From a virus, in the IMG/VR virus record IMGVR_UViG_3300025679_000001, positions 111,764 through 175,763 of that record: a stretch of DNA of 64,000 nucleotides; one strand, 5' to 3'. The notes beneath the pieces are model-generated. The model saw only the letters and a program-made list of their open reading frames with translations. It had not been told where the DNA came from and ran no database searches. Both the position numbers and the translations under genes were made by a program. Position 1 is the stretch's first letter; the number at the start of each line of letters is the position of its first letter. Positions 38,626 through 48,700 of the stretch are shown in pieces.

Positions 38626-39711
38626 TCACATTCCCAACATCGATTGACCGAAGCCGTACTGTATAACCGGCACATAGATGATAACGATAATGCCCCCAGC
38701 GCCAGCACCAGACGTGCTAGTACTGGACATACCACCGCCGCCTCCGCCATAATTGCCAGCTGAGCCGGCGGGGCTTGCAGTAGTTTGACCACCACCACCG
38801 CCGCCTGCGCCATGTGTGCCGTCCCACTCTGTACCTGCACCACCTGTTCCGCCAGAACTAGCGCCACCCGTGCCTGCACCTGTACCTCCCACGTCGGCAG
38901 CACCACCTGCCGTGCTAACTGCTGAACCGGCATCAGTCCCATTGGCACCTGCCGCTGTTGGACCGCCTGCGCCGCCGCCGCCTGACGCACTGGGGTTTCT
39001 GCCGTTGGCCAAGCCGCCTGCACCACCACCGTTATGCGTGCCTATGCCAGCACTGGCATGGCCGCCAAGACCACCGGTTGCGCTACTGCTACTGCTGCCG
39101 CCGCCCTGGCCGCCGCCACCTGCATTGCTGTCGAACGAGGTGAAGGCGCCATTATTGCCATTTATTGAACCAGAAACAGCAGTGCCACCAGCTCCCACTG
39201 AGTAGGTCGCTGAGTAGGTGCCAGGGCTGGCAAATATGTAATTGGTGAGCTTGCAATATTCACCTCCGCCACCGCCTGCGGCATGTCCAGCGGAGTGTGC
39301 ACCGCCTGAACCACCGCTTCCGATTAGTTCAACACTGTTATTGCTATTGTTCCAGTCCACTGGGACGGCGTAGACCAGGGTTCCCGATGTTATAAACCTG
39401 ACAGTGGCGAAGTCATAGGAGAGGCCCGTCCCAAAATCGGGGTGCCAGTTCCACACAGGCAGACGCCATAAGGCAGGTTCTTGCGATAAGGTACCCCGCA
39501 CAATCGCCCAGAAGAAAGCATCGGCATCATCGCGATCGTCGAACCAACCGCACCATGCCACGTGCCCATCGGACAGTTTTCCTCTTATTCTAAAGCGGGT
39601 TTGGTTTTCATTGCCAAACTCATCCTTCGACTGCGCCGCCGATGCCGTGCGCCATTGCCACTTGGGTACCGGCATCAGCAACTTTGGGACTGTTGGGTTT
39701 AAGATGATCAC
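38626..39711 (-). CDS. Glycine-rich tail fibre tip / adhesin
   Basis: The 361-residue protein has an N-terminal mixed domain (residues 1-120, with WCGWFDDRDDADAFFWAIV and WRLPVWNWHPDFG) and a long run of Gly/Ala/Ser-rich segments (GGGGAGGPTAAGANGTDAG), followed by a hydrophobic end (GIIVIIYVPVIQYGFGQ). Such polyglycine sandwiches are typical of exchangeable receptor-binding tips. The GTG start overlaps the previous stop (GTGA) with AAAGG upstream. Codon use is unlike the structural block, suggesting transfer. Confidence 0.7.
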   Translation of the reverse strand: MIILNPTVPKLLMPVPKWQWRTASAAQSKDEFGNENQTRFRIRGKLSDGHVAWCGWFDDRDDADAFFWAIVRGTLSQEPALWRLPVWNWHPDFGTGLSYDFATVRFITSGTLVYAVPVDWNNSNNSVELIGSGGSGGAHSAGHAAGGGGGEYCKLTNYIFASPGTYSATYSVGAGGTAVSGSINGNNGAFTSFDSNAGGGGQGGGSSSSSATGGLGGHASAGIGTHNGGGAGGLANGRNPSASGGGGAGGPTAAGANGTDAGSAVSTAGGAADVGGTGAGTGGASSGGTGGAGTEWDGTHGAGGGGGGQTTASPAGSAGNYGGGGGGMSSTSTSGAGAGGIIVIIYVPVIQYGFGQSMLGM

Positions 39712-41330
39712 TGCAGTGCCTTTACCCAATATGTCGAAACACCATTGAGCCTTACGATTTGCAACAGGAACACACTAGCGTTGGTCGTGGTGAAGGCATC
39801 GCCAATAGCAGCGCCCACGGTAAAGCCAGACATAGTGATTGCTCCTGCTGTTGCGTCATTAGTAACCATGAGTGTTACGGCACAGTCGCTGGTAGGCGCA
39901 GTGATCGTCACAGCCGCGTGATTAGTGCCATACTGGTAGTTGCCCACCGTAGGGTCGATCGTAAAGTTTGTCATGTTGCCGAGGTTGGGGGGTGTGAGGG
40001 TATAACCTTTAGCGATAGTCGACGTGGCGTTAGTTGTCAGAACAGATCCAGTCGTGCCGAAGGACACCGTCGTCGAGTTCACTGTGGCGTTGACCGTGGA
40101 GTTACCCACGAACATTATCGTAGCGTTCGTGATGAGCTGGGACGTCGCTATAGAGAAGGTCTCGGACACACCAGTCGACACCGAGTTCACGGTGGAGTTT
40201 CCAGCGGACATACCAGTCACGTTAGCGGTCATGGTCGCTATGGAGTTCTGCACGAAGAACGTGCTAGAATTCATCAGCGCGTTGACCGTGGAGTTACCCA
40301 CGAACACCACTGTAGCATTAGTGATCAACTGTGACGTGGCGATCGAGAAAGTCTCAGAAGTGCTCGAAGTGACTGCGTTCACGGTCGAGTTGCCGCTCCA
40401 GAACGTGCTGGAGTTCATCAGCGAGTTGACCGTCGAGTTGCCGATGAAGAGCGTAGTAGCGTTCGTGATCAGTTGGGAAGTGGCGATCGAGAATGTCTCG
40501 GACACGCCAGTCGACACTGAGTTCACGGTCGAGTTTCCAGCGGTCATGCCAGTCACGTTCACAGTCATGGTGGCCGTAGAGTTCTGAACTAATGTCGTCG
40601 TGGAGTTCGAGATTGAGTTGACTGTGGAGTTGCCAAAGCGAAGGTCTACTGCGCCGAGTGTCGAGTTAGCGCCGACTGCGACTGTTGCTGGTCCAACTTT
40701 GATAGTGAGAGTAGAGTTAGCGATAGAGAACGAGGTAGAGTTCTGAACGGTGTTGACCGTCGAGTTACCTATGAACATCCTTGTAGCTTCTACACCGACG
40801 TTAGAACCGACGTTGATCTGTGATGGACCCATCGACACTATCAGCGTAGAGTTCTGGACCAAGGTCGTCGTGGAGTTTGAGATCGAGTTGACTGTGGAGT
40901 TGCCGAACCTAAGATCTATTGCTCCTAAGATCGAGTTGGCGCCAACTGCAACTGTGGCCGGACCGACATGAACTGCTAGCGTAGAGTTAGCGACCGTGAA
41001 CGATGTTGTGTTCTGTACAGTGTTGACCGTCGAGTTGCCGACGATCATGGTATTAGACGTCGTCAGGTTGTTAGAGGTCTTGTCGAACACCAGTCCGGCT
41101 GATCCTCCCATCGCCCCCGAATCATTGAACTGCACCTGGGTGTTGGAGCCGCCAGGAGTGCTGCCACCGCCTCCGCCAGCGTTGATCTGGATGACGGTCC
41201 CGTTAGCCATCTTAGAGTAGAGCTTGCCGTCCCCCGTGTTGATCGCTAACTCGGCGATCTGGAGCGAGCCCGTCGCCGGGACGGTCCCGCCGGTCGTGTT
41301 CGATCTGAGGGTGAAGACTGTGTTCGTCAT
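39708..41330 (-). CDS. Tail fibre protein with ten GNSTVN repeats
   Basis: The 540-residue protein starts with a fibre-type adaptor region (SLQIAELAINTGDGKLYSKMANG ... TQVQFNDSGAMGGSAGLVFDKTSN). Then come ten copies of (V/I/F/A/S)GNSTVN at 25-50-residue spacing, alternating with SxSTTTLVQNST-type strands, a repetitive beta-shaft. The last 100 residues form a different, probably globular domain. It is translated directly before the Gly-rich tip. Confidence 0.75.
   Translation of the reverse strand: MTNTVFTLRSNTTGGTVPATGSLQIAELAINTGDGKLYSKMANGTVIQINAGGGGGSTPGGSNTQVQFNDSGAMGGSAGLVFDKTSNNLTTSNTMIVGNSTVNTVQNTTSFTVANSTLAVHVGPATVAVGANSILGAIDLRFGNSTVNSISNSTTTLVQNSTLIVSMGPSQINVGSNVGVEATRMFIGNSTVNTVQNSTSFSIANSTLTIKVGPATVAVGANSTLGAVDLRFGNSTVNSISNSTTTLVQNSTATMTVNVTGMTAGNSTVNSVSTGVSETFSIATSQLITNATTLFIGNSTVNSLMNSSTFWSGNSTVNAVTSSTSETFSIATSQLITNATVVFVGNSTVNALMNSSTFFVQNSIATMTANVTGMSAGNSTVNSVSTGVSETFSIATSQLITNATIMFVGNSTVNATVNSTTVSFGTTGSVLTTNATSTIAKGYTLTPPNLGNMTNFTIDPTVGNYQYGTNHAAVTITAPTSDCAVTLMVTNDATAGAITMSGFTVGAAIGDAFTTTNASVFLLQIVRLNGVSTYWVKALQ
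40094..41039 (-). repeat. Degenerate tandem repeat array in a fibre gene
   Basis: The DNA carries ten imperfect copies of the GNSTVN codons (plus strand gttgaccgtggagttgcc-type units) at irregular spacing with larger duplicated blocks. Such an array can change length by recombination. Confidence 0.75.
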
Positions 41331-41713
41331 TACTTCTTCTTAGGCGCCTTGCCACTGGCTAGGATCTCTTCGTCCTTCTGACCTATGACTTGGTGAAGCG
41401 TCTCGAGCTCTCGAGCGTGATTGTCCGCAGCGTTCTTGTAAGCAACGAGCTCGTGCCCGAGCGCCAGGCAGTCGCTCTTGACTCTGGCGAGTTCTCTCTC
41501 GAGGTCTTCTATATTAGTAAATTGCTCGGCCAGTTTTGCGTTACTTTCAGCCGCTAGTTTGTTAGACGTAGAGGTGAGGACGCGCTCTAGTTCGGCTATC
41601 TTTTCTGTGGCTATCTCGAGCTGAAGCTCCTGGACCACGCTAGTCGTCCAAGCTTCGTCCAGCTTCTTCTTGATCTTGACGTGGTAGCGGTTGAAGAATT
41701 CAGTGTCTTCCAT
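41330..41713 (-). CDS. Coiled-coil protein within the fibre locus
   Basis: The 127-residue product is almost fully helical with heptads (ELERVLTSTSNKLAAESNAKLAEQF, DLERELARVK) and a Lys-rich end. It is placed between two fibre genes with an abutting stop/start (one-base overlap). A fibre trimerisation or chaperone role is possible. Confidence 0.6.
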   Translation of the reverse strand: MEDTEFFNRYHVKIKKKLDEAWTTSVVQELQLEIATEKIAELERVLTSTSNKLAAESNAKLAEQFTNIEDLERELARVKSDCLALGHELVAYKNAADNHARELETLHQVIGQKDEEILASGKAPKKK

Positions 41714-41737
41714 AACGATCTTTCCTGTGTTAGTCGG

Positions 41738-43240
41738 TTAAAATACTCCGCCGTCCAGCGTGGCGAATGCTGGAACGCCGGAGCCGTTGATCTGGAGAAC
41801 CGTACCAGTTACTCCAGCTGCGGCTACTGCCAATGCAGAAGTGTTCTGTCCGTAGAGGACGCCGTTGTTGGCGAAGCCCGCGGCACCGGTTCCGCCGTCT
41901 GGGACGGTGAGCGTGGTAGTCATCGAGCCGGCAGTGATGTTGACCTTGGTCGAGTTAGCGGTGAACACCTCCGTGACGAAGTTCGCCAGCATGCTCGCCC
42001 TGGTGAACGAGGTGTTCGATGTGTCGACGGTGGTTGCTGGTTCAAGGCTGAGACCCTGGAACAGGGTGTAAATGCCGCCGTTCGAGGTGTCCCTGAAAAT
42101 GCCGCTGTACGAGGTGACCGTCGAGTTGCCGTAGACACCGTAGAGACCGATGTCGATGGTGTTTGAGGTTCCATTGTTGGACGCCAGCTTGATGAGCGAG
42201 TCGGTAACAGTGACCGTGGCCACGTTGATCGTCGTAGCCGTGCCGTTGATGGTCAGGTTGCCCGCCATCGTGACGTCGGAGTTGAAGAGTACTGTGCCAG
42301 TGTAGGTGTGTGCAGTACCGGTGACGGTAACGTTGGAGGCGATGTTGGTGTTCGTCGAAGTGATCAGGACGTTAGCGCCTGAGAAGGTGGCGTTCGCCGA
42401 GGAGTTGAGAGCGGTTCCCGAGAAGGTCACCGATCCAGTGACCGCAGTGTTCGTCGAAGAGATCAGGACGTTGGCGCCGGAGAAGGTGGCGTTGGAAGAC
42501 ACTGCTAGCGTCGTGCCGGCTAAGTTGGTGGTCGTCGACACGACGTTGGTCACGCCAGCTCCGACGCCGACGAGGACGTAGGTAGCTGTGGTGTTGCCCG
42601 TGATCTGGAGACCCGTGACGGTCGAGTTGGCTTTATATGCCTGTGTGTTCGACGTCACCGTGAAGGTGGTGTCAGTTATCGCTACGTTGGCAGTGATGTT
42701 GTGGGTAGTACCTACGACGTTAGGAACAGAGATGGTGTTAGCCACGGTGAGGGTGTTGGACGTCTTGTCGAACACCAGTCCTGCTGTACCGCCGAACGAG
42801 CCGGAGTCGTCGAACTGGACATAAGTGTTCGCGCCAGCAGGAGTACCAGCTGCGGCTGCGACCTTGCCGTCGACGTAGGTCTTGATTCCCCAGGACGGCA
42901 CAATCTCATTGTTTGAACCGGCGGCAGAAGCGCCGAGCTGCGTGGAGTTGGCCAGGTAGGATATAGAGGTGATGTTCTGGGTAGCTACGCCGTCAGTACC
43001 GATGATGAGCAGGCCGGTCTGTAAAGCGTTGACCCATGAGTTAGCGTCAGTGACGATCGACTGGTTAGCCGTGAGGACACCTGGGAAACGCGCTCCGCCG
43101 ATCGCGATGACGTTGGAGGTGTTGGCCGCGTCTTGACCGATCCAGAGGATGCTGCCGTTCGTGGTGTACGCTTGCTCGCCAAAGTTGGCTGTTGGCGTCC
43201 TCGTTACGGTCGATCGCTTGATCTGAATCTGGTTTGCCAT
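41738..43240 (-). CDS. Tail fibre protein
   Basis: The 500-residue protein begins MANQIQIKRSTVTRTPTANFGEQAYTTNG, a start shared by many T4-like fibre/structural proteins. It contains the same TYVQFDDSGSFGGTAGLVFDKTSNTLTVANT block as the other two fibre genes, followed by repeated TxANVxVTGT strands and ends FATLDGGVF. The ending NLDGGIF of the next upstream small protein is similar. Confidence 0.7.
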   Translation of the reverse strand: MANQIQIKRSTVTRTPTANFGEQAYTTNGSILWIGQDAANTSNVIAIGGARFPGVLTANQSIVTDANSWVNALQTGLLIIGTDGVATQNITSISYLANSTQLGASAAGSNNEIVPSWGIKTYVDGKVAAAAGTPAGANTYVQFDDSGSFGGTAGLVFDKTSNTLTVANTISVPNVVGTTHNITANVAITDTTFTVTSNTQAYKANSTVTGLQITGNTTATYVLVGVGAGVTNVVSTTTNLAGTTLAVSSNATFSGANVLISSTNTAVTGSVTFSGTALNSSANATFSGANVLITSTNTNIASNVTVTGTAHTYTGTVLFNSDVTMAGNLTINGTATTINVATVTVTDSLIKLASNNGTSNTIDIGLYGVYGNSTVTSYSGIFRDTSNGGIYTLFQGLSLEPATTVDTSNTSFTRASMLANFVTEVFTANSTKVNITAGSMTTTLTVPDGGTGAAGFANNGVLYGQNTSALAVAAAGVTGTVLQINGSGVPAFATLDGGVF

Positions 43241-43248
43241 TTACTTCC

Positions 43249-43506
43249 CTAAAAGATTCCGCCGTCGAGGTTGAGCGTTTCTACTATGTATTTATCGGTG
43301 GCTTTGTTATAGACTGGAACGTCTCCAGTCTGCGGAGAGACCTCCACGACGTCGCTGAGGCCGTCGAAACTGCCAGCTGTGGGGACTACGATCATGTTAG
43401 TGGTGATCGCGACGTCCGACTTGTCGGACGGGGTGAACGAGCCATTGTTGTTCACGACCGTTACGGTGAGGGACTTTCTTGGAACTAGGGTGACCGACTG
43501 GTTCAT
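43249..43506 (-). CDS. Small virion-associated hypothetical protein
   Basis: The 85-residue beta-rich product ends YIVETLNLDGGIF, echoing the C-terminus of the neighbouring fibre (TLDGGVF). It is likely a fibre hinge or adaptor. Its gene abuts the next by two bases. Confidence 0.55.
   Translation of the reverse strand: MNQSVTLVPRKSLTVTVVNNNGSFTPSDKSDVAITTNMIVVPTAGSFDGLSDVVEVSPQTGDVPVYNKATDKYIVETLNLDGGIF
43289..43296 (-). promoter_or_regulatory. Probable late promoter GATAAATA
   Basis: Octamer inside the small gene, 48 bases upstream of the fibre ATG at 43240. Confidence 0.45.
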
Positions 43507-43508
43507 GT

Positions 43509-43838
43509 TTACCTCGTGACCTCTGGGGTGACCCTGAGCTTTCCCTCTAGGATCCTGGAGACCGTGTTCGAGGACGTGTCAGTGAGCAGCACGTCGTACA
43601 TGTAGTAGCCGGGATCGAGCATGGCCGTCTGGGAGGCCGGCATCGACAGGGTGACTGACCCGTCGCTCGCCGTCACTACTGTGAACGCGTATGACGTGTT
43701 CGAGGCCCAGTGTTTTCTCGCCTGAGCCACTCCAGTAAAGCTGTTCAGGGGCACGGGTATGCCGTTCACGTCTCTCACGATGAACGTGAAAGTGAAGTCC
43801 GTAGACTGGTCCATTAACATTGGGGCTGATGAAGACAT
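43509..43838 (-). CDS. Small beta-sandwich-like structural protein
   Basis: The 109-residue product has the alternating hydrophobic pattern of an Ig-like/BppU-type N-terminal domain (DFTFTFIVRDVNGIPVPL ... GYYMYDVLLTD). Such domains attach receptor-binding structures to baseplates. CCTAAATA lies seven bases before the ATG, a weak late octamer. Confidence 0.55.
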   Translation of the reverse strand: MSSSAPMLMDQSTDFTFTFIVRDVNGIPVPLNSFTGVAQARKHWASNTSYAFTVVTASDGSVTLSMPASQTAMLDPGYYMYDVLLTDTSSNTVSRILEGKLRVTPEVTR

Positions 43839-43896
43839 TGTGACCTATTTAGGAACTGCGTGATCTAGCAGGACTGTAACTCTTTTGTTAAATTAG

Positions 43897-45480
43897 TCAT
43901 GAGAGTTTCGTGATTTCAACGTGGGAATAAACTTCATTACGCCCATCGCCTATGGCTACGCCGCCCGCACCACCGTTAATAGTCATATCTAATTCAAACG
44001 TCTTGGAAGCGGCGATTGTAAAAACACCCGCGCCAGTGCATGTGAACCCAACATCGTTAGACCCAGAAACGTTGTAATAAACACCCGCACTAACTCTCGG
44101 CCCTAAAATTGGGTACGTTGTATCTGTGACATTTTTTATATACGCTCTTGCTATTGATGGCTGACTAACTCCTGAAAACGCAGTCCAGAATGAAATATAG
44201 TATGTCCCTGCTGGAAGCGTGAATTGATTAGAAGTAAGGCTTGCCAAGCTGCCGTGATTGTAAGCAAGCGTGTTCAAATTCCTTTGGACGGGTGATGTAC
44301 CAAATGCGCCCGGCCCTGTCCCGCTGGCTTTTTGATCTTCAATGATGACGTGTGGACCAAGTGACGAAAGTGGCGGCACTAACCAAGTGCCGTCAGCCTT
44401 AAGAAATTTCCCAGCAGCAGCGTCTCCGGCTGCCGGTGCGGGCACTAGCCCTTTCGTGCCGCCAGAGCCCGAGTCGCCAACTACGCTGTTAACTAAGGTC
44501 GTAAGCGACGTATTAGTTAAACCATCAAACACTCCAGCGTTGTTCCACTGGACGTTAGTGTTAAACCCACCGGGTGCCACGACTGGAGGGAGTGACCACG
44601 AACCATTGGCGTTGAGGTACTTAGTGCCCAGTGCCCAGTCAGCGGCCGTTGGAATCGTGAACGTTGCGTTTGACGTTGAATTTGCTAGTTTTAAAGATGT
44701 GGAGGTTAAAATCGCGTTGACAGTCGAGTTGCCTATAGCGTAGTTCAGAGTATTCATCGTGGCGGCGACCGTGGAGTTCTGCACCAGCACGCTCGTGGGC
44801 ACTACCTGAACGTTAGAGGTGCCTGAACCAACGACTGCACTGGTGGTCAATGATGCGGTGTTCGCTACTACGTTAGCGGTGACCGTAGTAGCAGACACTG
44901 TGATTGCTGCTATAGTGTTCGCTACTGTCAGTGTGTTGCTGGTCTTCGCGAACGTCAGTCCGCCTGTACCATTCAAGACGCCCCCGTCGTTGAACTGGAC
45001 CTGTGTGTCCGTACCGCTGACAGGCGCGAGACCGGCCGTCCACGCGTTCTGGGACGCGATAAAAGTTAGGACCGTACCGTTGGCCGGCGTGCTCACGACG
45101 TTGGCGTCCGAGTGGTCAGCGAAGGTGATCTTGGTGGCGTAGGTGGAGAAGCCTGCAGCTGAGTTCACCGCGAGGACGCGAACAGTGCTATTGCCCGTCC
45201 TCACGATCACGTTGGCGCCATAGCCGAGGTCGACTACGGCCGCGAAGACTGCGTTAGAGGAGACTGCTAGGTTAGCCGTGGAGGTGTTGTTGCCGCCGGA
45301 GATAGTCTGGACTCTAGCAGTGTTGACCTCTATTGAACCTATGATAGAAGCGTTGCCCACCGCTGAGTTCGAGTTCACCGTCACGACCACTGTGGACATC
45401 GCTCCCGCCAGTTCGTTGGTGCGGGTGCGCCAATATTGCACAGTGTTCGTGTTGGCGGTGTTTGCTACTGCTACTGTCAT
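43897..45480 (-). CDS. Tail fibre protein with a C-terminal jelly-roll receptor domain
   Basis: Of 527 residues the first 370 are fibre shaft with TQVQFNDGGVLNGTGGLTFAKTSNTLTVANT and two further VQWNNAG-type blocks. The last 150 (from HVIIEDQKASGTGPG through LPAGTYYISFWTAF to HVEITKLS) form a C1q/TNF-like jelly roll common at phage fibre tips. Base composition and codon choice change at about 44750, suggesting that the C-terminal part was acquired separately. Confidence 0.75.
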   Translation of the reverse strand: MTVAVANTANTNTVQYWRTRTNELAGAMSTVVVTVNSNSAVGNASIIGSIEVNTARVQTISGGNNTSTANLAVSSNAVFAAVVDLGYGANVIVRTGNSTVRVLAVNSAAGFSTYATKITFADHSDANVVSTPANGTVLTFIASQNAWTAGLAPVSGTDTQVQFNDGGVLNGTGGLTFAKTSNTLTVANTIAAITVSATTVTANVVANTASLTTSAVVGSGTSNVQVVPTSVLVQNSTVAATMNTLNYAIGNSTVNAILTSTSLKLANSTSNATFTIPTAADWALGTKYLNANGSWSLPPVVAPGGFNTNVQWNNAGVFDGLTNTSLTTLVNSVVGDSGSGGTKGLVPAPAAGDAAAGKFLKADGTWLVPPLSSLGPHVIIEDQKASGTGPGAFGTSPVQRNLNTLAYNHGSLASLTSNQFTLPAGTYYISFWTAFSGVSQPSIARAYIKNVTDTTYPILGPRVSAGVYYNVSGSNDVGFTCTGAGVFTIAASKTFELDMTINGGAGGVAIGDGRNEVYSHVEITKLS

Positions 45481-45496
45481 CTGGGTTCCTGTGACC

Positions 45497-45504
45497 TATT
45501 TATG
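45497..45504 (-). promoter_or_regulatory. Late promoter CATAAATA of the jelly-roll fibre
   Basis: Seven of eight bases match, 16 bases upstream of the ATG at 45480. Confidence 0.6.
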
Positions 45505-45712
45505 CCAGCTTCTCGAAGATCTTTTGGAGCAGCGCCTTGATCTCGGTCACTTCCTCCTTGAGCTGGTCGATCTCCCTGAACTTGGCCTTTCTCTTCTTGT
45601 ACGCCGCGAGGCCGGTGCTGTCCGTGTTCAGGACAGCACCCTTGTTGTGCTTTGACCTCTTTAGCGCCGACTCCTGCACGCTACGCCTGCAAAGATATAG
45701 CTCTGACGTCAT
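45500..45712 (-). CDS. Small coiled-coil protein
   Basis: The 70-residue frame ends in REIDQLKEEVTEIKALLQKIFEKLA, a clear coiled coil after a basic region. Two starts are possible: ATG at 45712, overlapping the giant tail gene by 32 bases, or GTG at 45679, two bases after its stop with GCAGG upstream. It resembles small virion-associated coiled-coil proteins of cyanophages. Confidence 0.6.
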   Translation of the reverse strand: MTSELYLCRRSVQESALKRSKHNKGAVLNTDSTGLAAYKKRKAKFREIDQLKEEVTEIKALLQKIFEKLA

Positions 45713-48700
45713 CCAAGAACGGCACGATGGCCGCGTTGGTAGAGGTCAGGACTATCTTGATCGAGAAGGTCTTGTAGGTCTGGAAGAGAGCCCCGTCGGT
45801 CCTCGTGTAAGACAAGATGCCGGTGTTGGCGTCGATGTAGGCCGCAGTCGGGTTAGTATTAGGGGCTGCTGCTGGTATACCGTAGTCGTAGTCGATGTAG
45901 TTGGCCGTGTTGGACGTGCTCGAGTAGTTGAAGCTCCCGTTCGGCGACAGTTGGGTCCAAGCTTTCAAGTCAAACGCCTCGCCGTCCTCGGAGTTGAGAA
46001 CTTTTAGGTAGACCTGAACGTCGGTCCCAGATGGTCTGTAGGCCGAGACTGTGACGTGCATGTCGTCGGACTCCTGCCCGTCAGCAAGGATCACGTTCTG
46101 GCACAAGTACTTAGTGGAGGCCCCGCCGTAGCGCGAGTTGGCTTCGCCCGTAGTGTTGGCGTTGATCAGGTTCTCGATGAACAACGTCGTCTTGCGTCTC
46201 AGGTCGATGACTGGGGAGACATAAGTGTCGTTCGTGCTGAACGTCACGTAGTGGGTGGACGACTTGGCGCCCCCGAGCTGTGTGAGCTCGTTGGAGTAGC
46301 TCTTAGCGAGCCTGGTCGTGTCCCTGAACTCGTACTCAGTGTCGTTGATGGTCTGGAACGCCGCACTGTCGATGGCGTTGGCGTTGGAGGTCCCAGCGAA
46401 GGCGAACGCCAGGGTCGTCCTGATCGGTGAGATCACGGAGAACCTCGGGACGACGGCGTGGTAGTTATAGTCGTTGACGCTCGCCACGGTGGCGTTGGCC
46501 ATGAGAGTGTTGGCGTTGATGAGGCTGGTGTTTCCTGCCGCAGATGGCCTGAAGAACTGGATCTGCTGGCTCGCGGCCCACCCTCCGGTAGAAGAGTCGA
46601 TGGTCAGCGTTCCGGACGTCTCGTCAACATAATGGACTATGCCGTACGGTTGTGCGGTGTTAGCGCCGAAGAGGGTGTTCGTGGCGTTAGCAGTGTAGCA
46701 GAGGTCGCCCGCCTGGAGGGGTGAGCCGTTCGCTCCTCTGATCAGGCCGGAGAAGGTGAGGAACTCGTCGGTCTCGTTGACGAACACCGCTGTGGCAGAG
46801 CCTACGTTGAAGTTGGCCCTGTAGAGGTTGAACTTGATGTCCTCGGTCTGGAGCGCTGTCCACGTGTCCATGTTGGCCGAGACGAAGGCGACTCCGGCGT
46901 AGGGGTTCTGGTAGATCTGGGATCCGGAGGCCACGTCGTAGCCGCCAGTCTCTCCCAACCAGATCCTATACTCTGGGGAGTCTCCGTCTGGCTTGACCAT
47001 GAAAGCGTACGTTGAAGCCGCGTTGATGAAGATCGGGTGGTTGAAAACGAAAGTAGTCGCCGCTGACGCGTCATTCGACGAGACCACGTTGGTCGCGTTC
47101 ATGTAAGCCTTACCCAGGATCTTGGTCGTGTCTGGGTTACCGAGCCTCATCTCGCAGAGGATCAATGTAACGCCAAGCGTGGGGTCGGTCTGCTGGAAGA
47201 AGAGGTCGACTTTGCTGACGAACATGCCGGAAGAACCAGACGGTATGATCGAAAAGAACGACTGGGCGATAGGGTCGTTCCAACTGGGATTCATCGTCTT
47301 GCTACCGTAACTCGTTTCCTGCGGTCCATTGCCATTGGGAGTTGTCGGTGGAATCTGTGTCGTCGTGGACGCGACAGTCGTGATGGTGTTGGTCGACTGA
47401 ACCACCGAGACTTCCGGTTCGATAGTGGTCAGGGTTCTTCCCTGCGTGGTGATGGCGATGTTAGACGCCGAGTAGCGCGCGTCTGCGCCGGTCACAGAGG
47501 CGTCTGCCCCAGTGACGAGGTCGGCTACGTCTGTAACCCTGAACGTCCTGTCACCCACCCTGAAGGTTGCGTCCGGGATGAGGAAGATTCCCAGGATGGT
47601 TCCAGAGGAGTCGGACGTCATCGGAGCTCCAAAGTCTCCAGTCCTGTTGAGGATCTTGTCCTCTCTTCCAGCCTCGACGTTAGTCAGGTTCGAGTAGGCG
47701 CCGGCCGCGATGTAGGCGTCGACGTTGACGTTATCAAAGAAGAAGTGCAGCGCAGTGTTAGGCTTTAGGTTGGTAGCAGTGAAAGCCACGAGCCTCGACC
47801 TCATGTAAGGCTCGATCGAGACGTCCTGTACGTACGTTCCGAGGTCGTAGGTGTTGGTCATCGTGGTGACGTTGATTTTGCTGGCCGTCTGCTGCGACGT
47901 CGTCGTGGTGGTGCTCGTTACAGCGGTTCCACCGCTGCCGCTAGGAGCAGACGTGGTGACGGTGTTAGAAGAGACGGTTCGCCAGTCGCCGTACTGGGTG
48001 CCGTATGGAGAGTTTGCGAAGTCTTCCCAGGCCGCAGTCAGGTCGATAGTGGTGTTGATGTTTGGAAGTTCGGTCTCGTCGCGATAGTCGTCGTACGATG
48101 GATAGAGGTTTAGCTTGCCAGTCCAGTTCCAGTTCGACTCGGTGCAGTTCCTGTACTTGGAGGCGTAGGGCTGGCTGATGAAGAGCTCGTGCGAGTAAGG
48201 GAGCGTGACGTAGTTGCCGGTGTTCTGGGTCGTGCTGCTGTTCGACAAGTAGACGAAGTCGGTCTGATGCCTGGCGAAGTACGGGCGAGCGATACTCTTG
48301 GCTTGGTCGATGGAGATCTTGTACTCGAAGTCAGTGACCTTGCCGAACGCGTGAGAGTTGAACGGGTCAGCGAAGATACCGTTCTTGAAGCGGTCGAGCC
48401 CATTTGAGTCTGGAACGTTGAAGTTCGCGGCAGCTTGTTCTAGAGCGTTGAGCACCGTGTAGTATTCGATCCTCGTCAGCCTTTGGTCGAGGGACCCGAT
48501 GTCCTTCATGGTGTAGCGGCGGTTGGTCTTTATGTTCTGCGTGACCTTCAGGTCTGGGCGTCCGACGTCGACAGACTCGCGCTGGGTCAGTGTCGGCCAC
48601 GGCGTCACGTAGGCCTCGGCGATGACCATGACGTCGTTGTCGGCCTGAGGGGTGACTGGGTTAACTGCAGGTTGGCCCTGCATCACGGCGAGATCGCCGC

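Noticed and set aside
38622-39029. N-terminal extension of the 94-residue protein at 38337
   Set aside because: It overlaps the Gly-rich tip gene in another frame and consists of Ala/Val/Gln shadow sequence.
40094-41039. CRISPR-like direct repeats
   Set aside because: The repeats are degenerate, irregularly spaced and stay in one reading frame (GNSTVN), so they are protein repeats.
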